Origin: Bog-756 sp963769765
GTDB taxonomy: Bacteria > Actinomycetota > Acidimicrobiia > Acidimicrobiales > RAAP-2
Length of the DNA stretch: 64,000 bases
Direction of reading: 5' to 3'
Assembly: GCA_963769765.1 (NCBI GenBank)
Contig: CAVYNA010000004.1
Span: 62,001 to 126,000, forward strand
Shown here: one piece after another, positions 16,335-25,121 of the stretch
How the letters are laid out: every line of letters starts with the position of its first letter
How positions within the stretch are numbered: position 1 is the first letter of the stretch
Translations under genes and position numbers: made by a program
Notes under the pieces: model-generated
The model's input: only the letters and a program-made list of their open reading frames with translations
Told to the model about the DNA's origin: nothing
Databases searched by the model: none

Positions 16335-17523
16335 TCCACGACATGGTCGGCGCGGGTGCGCTTCCCGCGGCGCTCGCACCTGGGCGGTACTCGGGCCGCC
16401 TGGTGCGGAGGAACCGGACCAGGCGTCGGTAGGGAGCTTTGCGTTCGAACTCGAGCGACGCATAGGCGAGGCCTCCGAGCGGGATCGGGAGCCAGAAATT
16501 CACCGCCCGGAAGGCGAGCACCCCCGAGAGCGCCTGCCCGGCGGTCGGTCCGAAGCCGGTGATCATCGTCACGAGCACGAACTCGACGACGCCGAGGCCG
16601 CCGGGGGTGATCGGGATAGCCGCGAGGATGTTGGCGAGGCCGTAGGCGACGAGCAGGTCCACCGGCGGGATGAAGTGGCTGAACGCGGCCACGAAGACCC
16701 AGAGGGACGCGGCGTCCAGCAGCCAGTTGACCGTGGCCCAGCCGACCGCGCGCCGCAGCAGCCGGCGGTCTTCGAGGAGGACCGCGAACCGGTCCGCAAG
16801 GCGTTGGACCAGCGCCAAGGTCTTCTCCGCGTCGAGGAAGCCGAACCGCCCCGAGACACGACGGATGATTCCGCTCGCACGCTGTTGGCCACGGGTCAGG
16901 AGGTAGAAGAGGCTCCCGAATGCGCCGAGCAGCACGACGCCGGCGCCCGCCGCGACGAAGACGAGGATCGAGGCCGAGGTCGTCTGCCCGCCGTGGTGGC
17001 CTCCGGGGATCCGGAAGCCATTGGTGACGAGGAAGGCGACGAGGGAGAACCAGAAGAGGACGTTGAGGACGACCGCGGAGCCGATCCCCTGGGTCCCGAG
17101 TGCGAACCCGGTGTCGGAGCCGGAGACGCCCGACTGGGTGAGCAGTCGGTAGCCGAGCGCGGCCCCCGGGGCGTTGCCCCCCGGGGAGACGTGGCTGAGC
17201 GCCAGGGTCGAGAGGTTGATCCGGAAGAGCCGTGTGCGTCGGGGGCCGTCCGGGGGGAGGACGGTGTGGGTGAGCTGCGCGTAGGCGAGCAGCGCCGCGA
17301 GCTCGAGGAGGACGCCGAGGACCAGGTACCCGATGTGGATGTTGGCCAGCGAGGTCAGCTCGGCGCGGTGGCTCGCCAGGAGCGGCAACGCGACGTAGAA
17401 GACGAAGAGGAAGCCGAGGAGCGTGCCGACGCTCAGTCGGACCTCGCGCCGGACCAACGGCCCCCGGTGCCACCATCGCGGGTGGGGCTGGGTCGGAGCG
17501 TCCTCGGCCGCCATCGCCTTCAT
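16165..17523 (-). CDS. lysylphosphatidylglycerol synthase transmembrane-domain / flippase-like protein (UPF0104)
   Basis: This 452-residue polytopic membrane protein has about eight transmembrane helices and the UPF0104 signatures LSHVSPGGNAPGA, GLANILAAIPITPGGLGVVE and FRAVNFWLPIPLG. Such proteins are related to the membrane part of MprF and include flippase-like lipid or glycolipid translocators. There is no soluble aminoacyltransferase domain, so it is not a full MprF. ATG 17523 is used; ATG 17514 is also possible. The C-terminal 55 residues are low complexity and antisense to the end of ppk1. The gene is divergent from the AI-2E family gene 40 nt away. Confidence 0.85.
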   Translation of the reverse strand: MKAMAAEDAPTQPHPRWWHRGPLVRREVRLSVGTLLGFLFVFYVALPLLASHRAELTSLANIHIGYLVLGVLLELAALLAYAQLTHTVLPPDGPRRTRLFRINLSTLALSHVSPGGNAPGAALGYRLLTQSGVSGSDTGFALGTQGIGSAVVLNVLFWFSLVAFLVTNGFRIPGGHHGGQTTSASILVFVAAGAGVVLLGAFGSLFYLLTRGQQRASGIIRRVSGRFGFLDAEKTLALVQRLADRFAVLLEDRRLLRRAVGWATVNWLLDAASLWVFVAAFSHFIPPVDLLVAYGLANILAAIPITPGGLGVVEFVLVTMITGFGPTAGQALSGVLAFRAVNFWLPIPLGGLAYASLEFERKAPYRRLVRFLRTRRPEYRPGASAAGSAPAPTMSWITGPARTSASTSGTAVTWTPAQQGPEVAGDPTGQPLPRHGDGVGIRGPALGSDPGR

Positions 17524-17563
17524 GTTGGCACGCCGAGCGCGGCGAACCTGACATGCTGCAGAG

Positions 17564-18961
17564 GTGGCTGACCAGCCTGTGGTCCCCGATGATGCCGTGG
17601 AAGCCCGGGCGACACCCGCGGTCCGGGACGTGCCAACACCGGCGGGCGCCGGGGGGACGGTCGCCCGACCGTCCCACGCAACGACCACCGTGATCAGCGA
17701 GACCCAGGTCGAGCGCTCCGATCGGAGGGTCGGTCCGGACGCCCCCCGCCGCGACCGGCTGTTCGCGGCGGCGTCGGCCCGCGGGGTTCCCCTCCGGACG
17801 ATCCTCACCGTCGACGCGGTGGTGATCGTGACCTGGGTGCTCTACCGGCTCCTCGGGCGCCTGCGCGAGGTCATCCTCTGGACGGTCATCGCGTCGTTCG
17901 TAGCGCTCGTGCTCAACCCCTCGGTGGTGTTCCTCCAGCGCCACCGCATGCGGCGGGGCACAGCGGTCGGAGTGGTCTTCGCGGGCGCCGTCGTCGTCTT
18001 CTTCGGGCTGCTCGGGCTGTTCGGCTATCCGCTCGTGAACTCGCTCACCCACGTCGCCGAGCGGCTGCCGTCGATGGTCGACCAGGTGCAGAAGGGGCAC
18101 GGTTGGCTGGCGCACACGTTGCAGAAGTTCGGGCTCCTCTCGTGGGTCCAGAAGAATGCGCCCAAGCTCAAGACCGCTGCGAACTCACTGGGGAAGCCGG
18201 CGCTCACCGTCGGCACCAATCTGGGCAAGGCGGTCTTCTCGACGATCCTCGCCCTCACGACGATCTCGTTCCTCTCGCTGTTCATGCTCTTGGAGGCGCC
18301 CGCCATCCGGAGGGGGTTCCTCGGCTCGCTCGAGCCCGACCGCCGCCGGACGGTCGAGGACATCTCGAACCGGGTGGCGCGGTCGGTGACCTCGTACGTC
18401 GAGGGCACGATCGCGCTCTCGGTCATGTTCGGGGTGGTCATCATCGTCACGATGCTCATCCTCGGCGTCCCGTTCGCCCTCCTGATCGGGCTGTGGGTCG
18501 CGCTCGTCGCCATGATCCCGCTGGTGGGCGGATTGATCGCGGGGGTGCCGAGTGTCGCGCTCGCCCTCTTGCACTCGCCCACGGCCGGCGTCGTCACCCT
18601 CATCGTCTTCGTCGGGTTCCAGCTCGTCGAGAACCACTTCATCTATCCGGTGGTCATGAGCCGAAGCGTGCGGATGAACCCCCTCTGGATCCTGCTCGCG
18701 GTGCTGATCGGGGCCAATCTCGGCGGCGTGTTCGGCTCGTCCCTCGGTGCGCTGACCGGTGCCCTGCTCGCAATCCCGGTGGGTGGGACCATCCAGGTCG
18801 TCTTCCGAGAGCTGTGGAGCCGGACCCGGGCGACCTCGGAAACGACGTCGGATCTGTGGGTCGGAGGCGTCGACGACGGGGGCATCGACCCGTCAAGCAA
18901 CGAAAGCGGTGAAGTGGGGGCCGCCGGGACCGCCCCCGTCGGCCAGGGCTCCGTCTCGTAA
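17564..18961 (+). CDS. AI-2E family (UPF0118) membrane exporter
   Basis: This 465-residue protein has a roughly 80-residue hydrophilic N-terminus, about seven to eight transmembrane helices and the AI-2E/PerM signature region GVPFALLIGLWVALVAMIPLVGG followed by ENHFIYPVVMSRSVRMNPLW. Family members are proposed transporters for small molecules; autoinducer-2 export is established for only a few, so the substrate is unknown. GTG 17564 is the start. The stop codon overlaps the TAAGCT element that precedes the next gene. Confidence 0.87.
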   Translation: MADQPVVPDDAVEARATPAVRDVPTPAGAGGTVARPSHATTTVISETQVERSDRRVGPDAPRRDRLFAAASARGVPLRTILTVDAVVIVTWVLYRLLGRLREVILWTVIASFVALVLNPSVVFLQRHRMRRGTAVGVVFAGAVVVFFGLLGLFGYPLVNSLTHVAERLPSMVDQVQKGHGWLAHTLQKFGLLSWVQKNAPKLKTAANSLGKPALTVGTNLGKAVFSTILALTTISFLSLFMLLEAPAIRRGFLGSLEPDRRRTVEDISNRVARSVTSYVEGTIALSVMFGVVIIVTMLILGVPFALLIGLWVALVAMIPLVGGLIAGVPSVALALLHSPTAGVVTLIVFVGFQLVENHFIYPVVMSRSVRMNPLWILLAVLIGANLGGVFGSSLGALTGALLAIPVGGTIQVVFRELWSRTRATSETTSDLWVGGVDDGGIDPSSNESGEVGAAGTAPVGQGSVS

Positions 18962-18964
18962 GCT
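18959..18964 (+). promoter_or_regulatory. -10-like element TAAGCT of the polyprenol-phosphate glycosyltransferase
   Basis: TAAGCT overlaps the stop codon of the upstream gene and is followed by 6 nt and ATG 18971. It predicts a leaderless message. Confidence 0.5.
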
Positions 18965-18970
18965 GGGGCG

Positions 18971-19714
18971 ATGAACGCCCTGGTCGTCCTGCCGACCTTC
19001 AACGAGTCGGAGAACATCGAACGCGTCCTGCCCCGCATCCGTGCCGCAGTCCCGGACGCCACGGTGCTGGTCGTCGACGACGGGAGTCCGGACGGCACGG
19101 CTGACATCGCCGAGCGGGTGGGCAAGGAGCTCGGGAACATCGAGGTGCTCCGCCGCCACGAGAAGTCGGGTCTCGGAAGCGCGTACCGGGCCGGCTTCCG
19201 CTGGGGACTCGAGCGGGGGTACGACGCTCTGGTCGAGATGGACGCCGACCTCTCCCACGAGCCCGAGGCGCTCCCGTCGTTGTTGGCACCGCTTTCGGCC
19301 GGCCACGAGGCGGTGATCGGGTCGCGGTACGTCCACGGAGGCGTGATCCCCGATTGGACCTGGCACCGTCGCCTGTTGTCGCGGGGCGGCAACATCTACG
19401 CCTCGACGTTGCTCCGTCTCGACGTGTCCGACTCGACCGCGGGCTTCCGCGCCTATGCGGCGTCGCTCCTCGAGCGGATCGAGCTCGACACGGTGCGGGC
19501 CGAGGGTTACGGGTTCCAGGTCGAGATGACCTACCGGGCCAGACAGGCCGGTGCCTCCATCGTCGAGGTCCCGATCCGGTTCGTCGACCGCGTCGAGGGA
19601 ACGTCGAAGATGTCGCTGTTCATCGTGGCCGAGGCGCTCGGACTGGTGACCCTCTGGGGAGTACGGCGCCTCTTCCGTGGCAGCCGCCGCCCGTCGCAGG
19701 TGGTCAGGAGTTGA
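18971..19714 (+). CDS. polyprenol monophosphomannose synthase-like glycosyltransferase (GT2)
   Basis: The 247-residue GT-A protein resembles dolichol/polyprenol-phosphate mannose synthases. It has VVDDGSPDGTAD around residues 34-45, the metal-binding DADLSH, GSRYVHGG and the late GYGFQVEMTYRA and RFVDRVEGTSKM motifs. It would transfer mannose (or another hexose) from a nucleotide sugar to polyprenyl phosphate at the inner membrane for later cell-envelope glycosylation. There are no C-terminal transmembrane helices, so it matches the single-domain catalytic form. Actinobacterial Ppm1 enzymes often have a partner acyltransferase domain, which is absent here. Confidence 0.9.
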   Translation: MNALVVLPTFNESENIERVLPRIRAAVPDATVLVVDDGSPDGTADIAERVGKELGNIEVLRRHEKSGLGSAYRAGFRWGLERGYDALVEMDADLSHEPEALPSLLAPLSAGHEAVIGSRYVHGGVIPDWTWHRRLLSRGGNIYASTLLRLDVSDSTAGFRAYAASLLERIELDTVRAEGYGFQVEMTYRARQAGASIVEVPIRFVDRVEGTSKMSLFIVAEALGLVTLWGVRRLFRGSRRPSQVVRS

Positions 19715-19805
19715 GGAACCTCGTGGCCGCGTCACGGACCTGTCCGAGGTCGGGACATCCGGACTCCGGTCGCGCAGCGGATGGTGGCGTCGCCGTTCCG
19801 GCGCC

Positions 19806-20498
19806 GTGACCTCCGCCGGCCGCATCCTGGTGGTCGACGACGAGCCGTACATCACCGACGTGTTGACGTCGGCCCTCAGGTTCGAGGGGTTCACCACCGA
19901 GGAGACGGGGACCGGCGACGAGGCCCTGAGCCGGGCACGGACCGGTCGATTCGACCTCATCGTCCTCGACGTCATGCTCCCGGATCGCGACGGCTTCGAG
20001 GTCTGCCGGCGCCTCCGTGAGGACGGCGTCCGGACCCCGGTCGTCTTCCTGACCGCGAGGGATGCGACCGCCGACAAGTTGAGTGGGCTCGCAGTCGGCG
20101 ACGACTACCTCACCAAGCCGTTCAGCATCGAGGAGCTCGTCGCACGGGTGCGCGCCGTGCTCCGTCGAAGCGTGTCCGACGACGCCGAGTCGGCCGACGT
20201 GATCCGGTTCCTCGACCTCACCGTCAACGTCGGCACCCACGAAGTCTGGCGGGGCGACACCGGCGTCGAGCTGACCGCGACGGAGTTCCGGCTGCTCTCG
20301 TTCCTCCTCCGCCATGCGCGTCAGGTCATGTCGAAGTCCCAGATCCTCGACGCGGTGTGGGAGGACAGCTTTGCAGGGGAGTCCAACATCGTGGAGATCT
20401 ACATCTCGTACCTCAGGAAGAAGCTCGACCGCTTCGAGCCGCCGCTCATCCACACGGTGCGCGGAGTCGGGTACTGCCTCCGCGAACCCCGCACATGA
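19806..20498 (+). CDS. OmpR/PhoP-family response regulator
   Basis: From GTG 19806 the protein is 230 residues. The receiver domain has the acidic pair DDE at residues 11-13, the phospho-acceptor Asp55 in LIVLDVMLP, and the conserved lysine in YLTKPF near residue 106. The C-terminal winged helix contains LTATEFRLLSFLL and VEIYISYLRKKLD with the final IHTVRGVGYCLR. The overall pattern resembles actinobacterial PhoP/TcrX-type regulators. The TGA overlaps the ATG of the kinase gene (ATGA), so the pair is coupled. The longer upstream frame overlaps the glycosyltransferase gene and is unlikely to be translated. Confidence 0.93.
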   Translation: MTSAGRILVVDDEPYITDVLTSALRFEGFTTEETGTGDEALSRARTGRFDLIVLDVMLPDRDGFEVCRRLREDGVRTPVVFLTARDATADKLSGLAVGDDYLTKPFSIEELVARVRAVLRRSVSDDAESADVIRFLDLTVNVGTHEVWRGDTGVELTATEFRLLSFLLRHARQVMSKSQILDAVWEDSFAGESNIVEIYISYLRKKLDRFEPPLIHTVRGVGYCLREPRT

Positions 20499-22096
20499 GC
20501 CTGCGCCGGCGCCTCGTGGCGACCATGCTCGTGCTCGTCGCCGTGGTGCTGGTCGTCGTCGACGTCATCACGCTCACCTCGCTGCGGTCGTACCTCAACG
20601 GCAAGATCGACGACCAGCTGACCGTCGCGAGCGTGCAGATCTCGGACGAGCTGGCCCGCGCCGACGTCCGCGGGACCCACGTGACAACCGGCGACATCCA
20701 GTCGAGGGTCAGCTCCGACGTCTTCGTGGAGGTCCTCGATCCGACCGGGAAGGTACTCGTCTCGAAGCCGTCGGGCTTCCGGACGGAGGTCGATCCTGCT
20801 CCGAGGTTGCCGGTGCCGCTGCCGGTCCGACCTGCGCCGGACATCGACCGCGCGACCAAGCCCTACCAGCCGTACCGACCGGACTCGACGTCGGTCGACG
20901 TCCCCTCGAGGGTGCGGTCGGGACCCGAGTACCGGCTGCAGGCGACCTCGCTTCCCGGTGGGACCCTCATAGTCGCGACCCCGCTCAGCTCGGTCGACGC
21001 GACCATCACGTCCCAGCGGAACATCGAGCTGGCCGCATCGGTGGCGGTCCTCATCGCGCTCGCGATCGTGATCAGCCTGCTCATGCGTCGCGGACTGCGA
21101 CCCCTCGAGGACATGACGATCGAGGCCGACGCGATCGCGGCGGGCGACCTCACGCGCCGGTTACAGCCTGCAGAGGGCGCGAGCGAGGTGGGTCGGCTCG
21201 GGCGGGCGCTGAACGGCATGCTCACCCAGATCGAGACGGCGTTCGCGCAGCGCGCCCGGTCGGAGGAGCGGCTCCGGAGCTTCCTCGCGGACGCCTCGCA
21301 CGAGCTCCGGACGCCGCTGACCTCCATCCGCGGGTACGCCGAGCTGCTGCGGAAGGACGCACTGGCGAGCGACGAAGCCCGCGAGCGCGCGCTTTCCCGC
21401 ATCGAGCAGGAGGCCGCGCGGATGGGCGCGCTCGTCGGGGACCTTGCGGTCCTCGCCAGGGAAGGAGGGGGACTCGAGCCCGACCGGCAACGGGTGGACC
21501 TCGCCGCGGTGGCGACCAGGGCGGTGGCGGACGCCCGGACCGTCGACTCGACACGGCCGATCGTTCTGTCCGTCGCCGGCGAGGTCCCCGTGTTCGCCGA
21601 CGCGGCACGGCTCGAGCAGCTCGTGCACAACCTGCTCCGCAACGCCCTCGCCCACACCCCGCCGGGGACGCCGGTCGACGTGCGGGTCGAGGTGCGCGGG
21701 ACCCGGGCCCTGCTCGTGGTGAGTGACCGCGGTCCGGGCATGACAGAGGAGCAGGCCAGCCGGATCTTCGACCGGTTCTACCGCGGAGACGCCGAGCGTC
21801 GTGACGGGGGATCCGGGCTCGGCCTCTTCATCGTCGCGACGATCGCCCGCTCGTTCGGGGGGGAGGCGCGGGTGAGGACCGCTCCGGGGGCGGGTGCGGA
21901 CTTCGAGGTCGAGCTTCCGCTCGACGGTGGGAGCGGCGAATGGCGAAGGTTCGGCACTGACGGCCCGGTGGGAGATGACACCGAGGGTGGTGACGCGGCG
22001 GACCCGGACGGCGGCGTGCCCGACCCCGAGCATCGGGCCCAGGCCGGGGAGGACGTGCTGGCCCTCAGGGGTCGCCCGGAGGGTTCGCCGACCTGA
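20495..22096 (+). CDS. sensor histidine kinase, partner of the upstream regulator
   Basis: This 533-residue membrane kinase has a first transmembrane helix at about residues 8-30, a periplasmic sensor region with Pro-rich stretches, a second helix near 177-195, a HAMP linker and a HisKA domain with SHELRTPLTS (phospho-His about residue 269). The HATPase domain shows the N box LLRNALAHTP, DRGPGMTEEQ and GGSGLGLFIV. The C-terminal 55 residues are acidic and low complexity. The ATG overlaps the regulator stop by 4 nt. The signal sensed is unknown. Confidence 0.93.
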   Translation: MSLRRRLVATMLVLVAVVLVVVDVITLTSLRSYLNGKIDDQLTVASVQISDELARADVRGTHVTTGDIQSRVSSDVFVEVLDPTGKVLVSKPSGFRTEVDPAPRLPVPLPVRPAPDIDRATKPYQPYRPDSTSVDVPSRVRSGPEYRLQATSLPGGTLIVATPLSSVDATITSQRNIELAASVAVLIALAIVISLLMRRGLRPLEDMTIEADAIAAGDLTRRLQPAEGASEVGRLGRALNGMLTQIETAFAQRARSEERLRSFLADASHELRTPLTSIRGYAELLRKDALASDEARERALSRIEQEAARMGALVGDLAVLAREGGGLEPDRQRVDLAAVATRAVADARTVDSTRPIVLSVAGEVPVFADAARLEQLVHNLLRNALAHTPPGTPVDVRVEVRGTRALLVVSDRGPGMTEEQASRIFDRFYRGDAERRDGGSGLGLFIVATIARSFGGEARVRTAPGAGADFEVELPLDGGSGEWRRFGTDGPVGDDTEGGDAADPDGGVPDPEHRAQAGEDVLALRGRPEGSPT

Positions 22097-22149
22097 CGCG
22101 AGGGCGTCGTCGGAAGGGACCCCCAACCGGAGCGCGCCGACACCACCCG

Positions 22150-22155
22150 TAGAGT
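22150..22155 (+). promoter_or_regulatory. -10-like element TAGAGT of the alpha/beta hydrolase gene
   Basis: TAGAGT is followed by 6 nt and ATG 22162, with no ribosome binding site in the gap. This is one of the clean 6-nt examples. Confidence 0.5.
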
Positions 22156-22161
22156 GACGGA

Positions 22162-22983
22162 ATGCTGGCGTCGATCGAGCGGGGTGCGGGTCATCCGGTC
22201 GTCCTGCTCCACGGACAGCCGGGCACCGGTGCCTCGTGGCAGCCGCTTGTCGATCGGCTCGAGACCGAGTTCCGTGTGCTGGCGCCTGACCGTCCGGGCT
22301 ATGGACGCTCAGAGCTCGTTGCGTGTGGCTTCGCCGACAACGCGGCGATGATCGTGGACTTCCTCGAGCAGCGGGACGCGCTGCCTGCGACCGTGGTGGC
22401 CCACAGCTGGGCGGGAGCGGTCGGCGTGTTGCTCGCAACGGACTTCCCATCGGCCGTATCGGACCTGGTGCTCGTCGGGGCGGCGTGCACACCTGACAGC
22501 ATCGACATCGTCGATCGGCTCCTCAACGTGCCGTTCCTCGGCGACGTCCTGACCGTGGCCGGGCTGGTGGCGATCGGGGAGGTGCTGCCCAGGGTGCGTC
22601 GCCTGACCTCGGTCGCCCCGGAGCGCTACCGCGCCCGGCTGGAGTCGGCACTGCCCGACGAGACGGTCTTCGGACGGGCCCGCGGTGCGCTCGGACGGCA
22701 CAAGCGCTCGTTCATGATCGAGCAGCGGGCACTCCTCGGCGAGCTTTCCTCGGTGACCGCTCGCCTCGGTGACGTGGACGTGCCCACCGCGGTGGTGACG
22801 GGCTCGTGGGACCTGGTCGTCCGACCACGGGCGGCCGCGACCCTCGCCGCTGCGATCGACAGCTCGGAGCTCTTCGAGATCGCGGACGCCGGACACTTCG
22901 TGGCCCGTGACGCTCCCGAGACGCTGGCCGACATCGTGCGGGCGACGGCGAAGCGGCAGACCGACCTGCAAGACGGCGCCTGA
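22162..22983 (+). CDS. alpha/beta-fold hydrolase
   Basis: The 273-residue cytoplasmic protein has the oxyanion-hole segment LLHGQPGTG, the nucleophile elbow AHSWAG with Ser82, the acid in GSWDLVV and the catalytic histidine in AGHFVARD. All triad members are present. The substrate is not deducible; esterases, haloalkane dehalogenases and C-C hydrolases share this fold. It lies 15 nt from the convergent menF end. MenH is also an alpha/beta hydrolase, so a menaquinone role is conceivable, but nothing specific shows it. Confidence 0.85.
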   Translation: MLASIERGAGHPVVLLHGQPGTGASWQPLVDRLETEFRVLAPDRPGYGRSELVACGFADNAAMIVDFLEQRDALPATVVAHSWAGAVGVLLATDFPSAVSDLVLVGAACTPDSIDIVDRLLNVPFLGDVLTVAGLVAIGEVLPRVRRLTSVAPERYRARLESALPDETVFGRARGALGRHKRSFMIEQRALLGELSSVTARLGDVDVPTAVVTGSWDLVVRPRAAATLAAAIDSSELFEIADAGHFVARDAPETLADIVRATAKRQTDLQDGA

Positions 22984-22998
22984 GCCACCCGAAAGTGG

Positions 22999-24396
22999 TC
23001 AGCAGGTCGCAGCTCGGGCTCTCGCTCCGGACGACGTGGAGAACGCTGCCCCGGGGGCGAGGGCGGAGAAGGCCGCGTCGAACTTGAGCATCGTCTCGAG
23101 CAGCTCGGCTTCGGGATCGGAGCCGGCGACGATGCCGACCCCGGCCGAAAGAACTGCCGTCCGTCGCTCGACGGACAACGACCTGATCCCGAGGACCCAG
23201 GTCCCGTCCCCCCCGGCGTCCACGTAACCGACGGGACCCGCGTACGGTCCCCTCGGGCGGGGCTCGAGCCGACCGATCGCCTCGAGCGCGGCGCCCCGGG
23301 GGACACCTCCGACGGCGGGCGTCGGGTGGAGGGCCGCCACCAGCTCGAGGGCCGACGGCGGGCGACCGTTCGCGGCCGATCGCAACGTTCCGGCGATCGA
23401 GGTGCCGAGGTGGGTCATGTTGTGCAGGTGGACGAGGTGCGGGCATGGCGGCACGTCGAGCTGGTCGCAGAGCGGAGCGAGGGCTTCCGCGATGAACTCG
23501 ACCACGAGCCGGTGCTCGACACCGTCCTTGCCCGACTCGAGGAGGGCGGCGGTCGACGGTCGGGCCGCTGCCGCCGGTCCGTCGATCCGCCCGGTCGTCC
23601 CGGCAAGCGGGCGGGACCGCACTTCGGAGCCGCGTCGGTCGACGAGGAGCTCGGGGCTCGCTCCCACGAACCGCCCGTCCGGGGTGGGCAGGGAGAAGAT
23701 CGTGCACGTCGGCTCGAGCCGATGCCACCGCCGCATCAGGTCCGCCACGTCGACGGGCTCGGCCATCGTGACCTCGGCCCGACGGGCCAGCACCACCTTC
23801 ACCAGCTCGCCATCTTCGATGGCGGTCACCGCGTCCGCGACCTGCGTCTTGAAATCATCGTCGGCGCAGTCCGGCACGATGGACACGAGACGGTTGGGCC
23901 GTGACGAGGCCGACCTCCCGGTTCGTCCGTCGACGCGGTCGAGGAGCTCCTTGCGCAGGCCCACCGCCGATGTCGGGAGCGCCTCCGGGTCGGACGAGAC
24001 CGCGGTGAGCCACTCGCGGCCGTCGGTCGCACGGCCGAAGACGTACTCCGGGACGATCAGCGTTGTCGGTGCGTCGCGGTCGAAGGGGAGTGCGCCGAAG
24101 GCGAGCACGGGGCCCGGAAGCGCCGCCGCCAGCTCTGCGGGGCCGTCGGAGTCCGCGCCGAGGCGATCGTCGCACTCGATGGACGCAAGGACCGTGGTGA
24201 CGTGCGCGAGGTCCGCGGGGGAGCCGAGTCCGGACGGCAGGGGAATGGCGAGCGCGCAACCGAGGCCGACGAGCAGCTGGTCGCCGTCGCCGTAGAGGAT
24301 GCCGTGGTCTCCGGCGAGGGAGTACGGATCGACGGGTGGTCCGGATTCGAGCGCGAACCGCCTTGCTGCCAGGGTGGCTTCCGTTGGATCGGTCAC
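22999..24396 (-). CDS. menF: isochorismate synthase
   Basis: The enzyme converts chorismate to isochorismate, the first step of menaquinone synthesis. The 465-residue protein has the chorismate-binding fold with LARRAEVT, FVGASPELLVDRRG, SRPLAGTTGR, THLGTSIAGTL, HPTPAVGGVPR and a late AGVGIVAGSDPEAE motif. The HPTPAVGG motif favours isochorismate synthase over anthranilate or aminodeoxychorismate synthase. GTG 24396 overlaps the menG TGA (GTGA), so it is translated after menG. A siderophore role is possible for this family, but linkage to menG supports menaquinone. Confidence 0.9.
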   Translation of the reverse strand: MTDPTEATLAARRFALESGPPVDPYSLAGDHGILYGDGDQLLVGLGCALAIPLPSGLGSPADLAHVTTVLASIECDDRLGADSDGPAELAAALPGPVLAFGALPFDRDAPTTLIVPEYVFGRATDGREWLTAVSSDPEALPTSAVGLRKELLDRVDGRTGRSASSRPNRLVSIVPDCADDDFKTQVADAVTAIEDGELVKVVLARRAEVTMAEPVDVADLMRRWHRLEPTCTIFSLPTPDGRFVGASPELLVDRRGSEVRSRPLAGTTGRIDGPAAAARPSTAALLESGKDGVEHRLVVEFIAEALAPLCDQLDVPPCPHLVHLHNMTHLGTSIAGTLRSAANGRPPSALELVAALHPTPAVGGVPRGAALEAIGRLEPRPRGPYAGPVGYVDAGGDGTWVLGIRSLSVERRTAVLSAGVGIVAGSDPEAELLETMLKFDAAFSALAPGAAFSTSSGARARAATC

Positions 24397-25121
24397 GGCA
24401 GTCCCTGCCGGGTCGCAGTGAGCAACTGGCTCAGGCCGCCGCTGAGGAGGCGTCGGTTGACGGCGGAGAACCCGGCGTCGACGAGCATCGCACGCAGCCG
24501 GTCGGTCGCCGGGAGGTACGCGGTCGAGCGCGGGAGGTACCGGTAGGCGTCGCGATCGGAGAGGAGCCCCCCGATGAGCGGAACGACCCGCTGGAACCAG
24601 ATCCGGTGCCCGACCCGCAAGAGGCGGTGCTCGGGCTCGGAGACCTCGAGGAGGCTGATCCGTCCTCCGGGCCGCACGACCCGGGCGAACTCGGCAAAGG
24701 AGGCACCGAGGTCGGTGAAGTTCCGGAGGGCGTAGCCGCAGGTGATGCCGTCGACCGAGTGATCAGAGAGCGGGAGCGCGGCCACGTTCGCCTGCGCGAC
24801 CGGTTGGCCGGCGTCGTTCGCCGCAAGCATCCCCCACGAGAGGTCCATCCCGATCGTGCGGTAGCCGCCGTCGTGCAGGATCCGGAGGAAGTCGCCCGTC
24901 CCACAGCCGAGGTCGAGAACCAGCGTGCCGGTCGGGAGACCGAGGGCCCGGACCGTCCCGCGCCGCCACCGGACGTCGAGTCCGAGGGTCATGACCCGGT
25001 TGACGAGGTCGTAGCGGGGGGCGATGACGTCGAACATCGAGCGCACTGCTTGGGTCTTGGCGTCGCCGGTGGGGAGGTCCGTGATCGCCGTGCCCTTCGC
25101 CGCGGGTGCCGTCTTGCTCAT
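24393..25121 (-). CDS. menG: demethylmenaquinone methyltransferase
   Basis: This 242-residue SAM-dependent methyltransferase (UbiE/MenG family) makes the final methylation of menaquinone. It contains the UbiE signature region FDVIAPRYDLVNRVMTLGLD, the SAM motif VLDLGCGTGDF, and the conserved ALRNFTD and RVVRPGG segments. ATG 25121 overlaps the stop of the MerR gene (ATGA), and its own stop overlaps menF. The three genes therefore read as one coupled operon: regulator, menG, menF. Confidence 0.92.
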   Translation of the reverse strand: MSKTAPAAKGTAITDLPTGDAKTQAVRSMFDVIAPRYDLVNRVMTLGLDVRWRRGTVRALGLPTGTLVLDLGCGTGDFLRILHDGGYRTIGMDLSWGMLAANDAGQPVAQANVAALPLSDHSVDGITCGYALRNFTDLGASFAEFARVVRPGGRISLLEVSEPEHRLLRVGHRIWFQRVVPLIGGLLSDRDAYRYLPRSTAYLPATDRLRAMLVDAGFSAVNRRLLSGGLSQLLTATRQGLP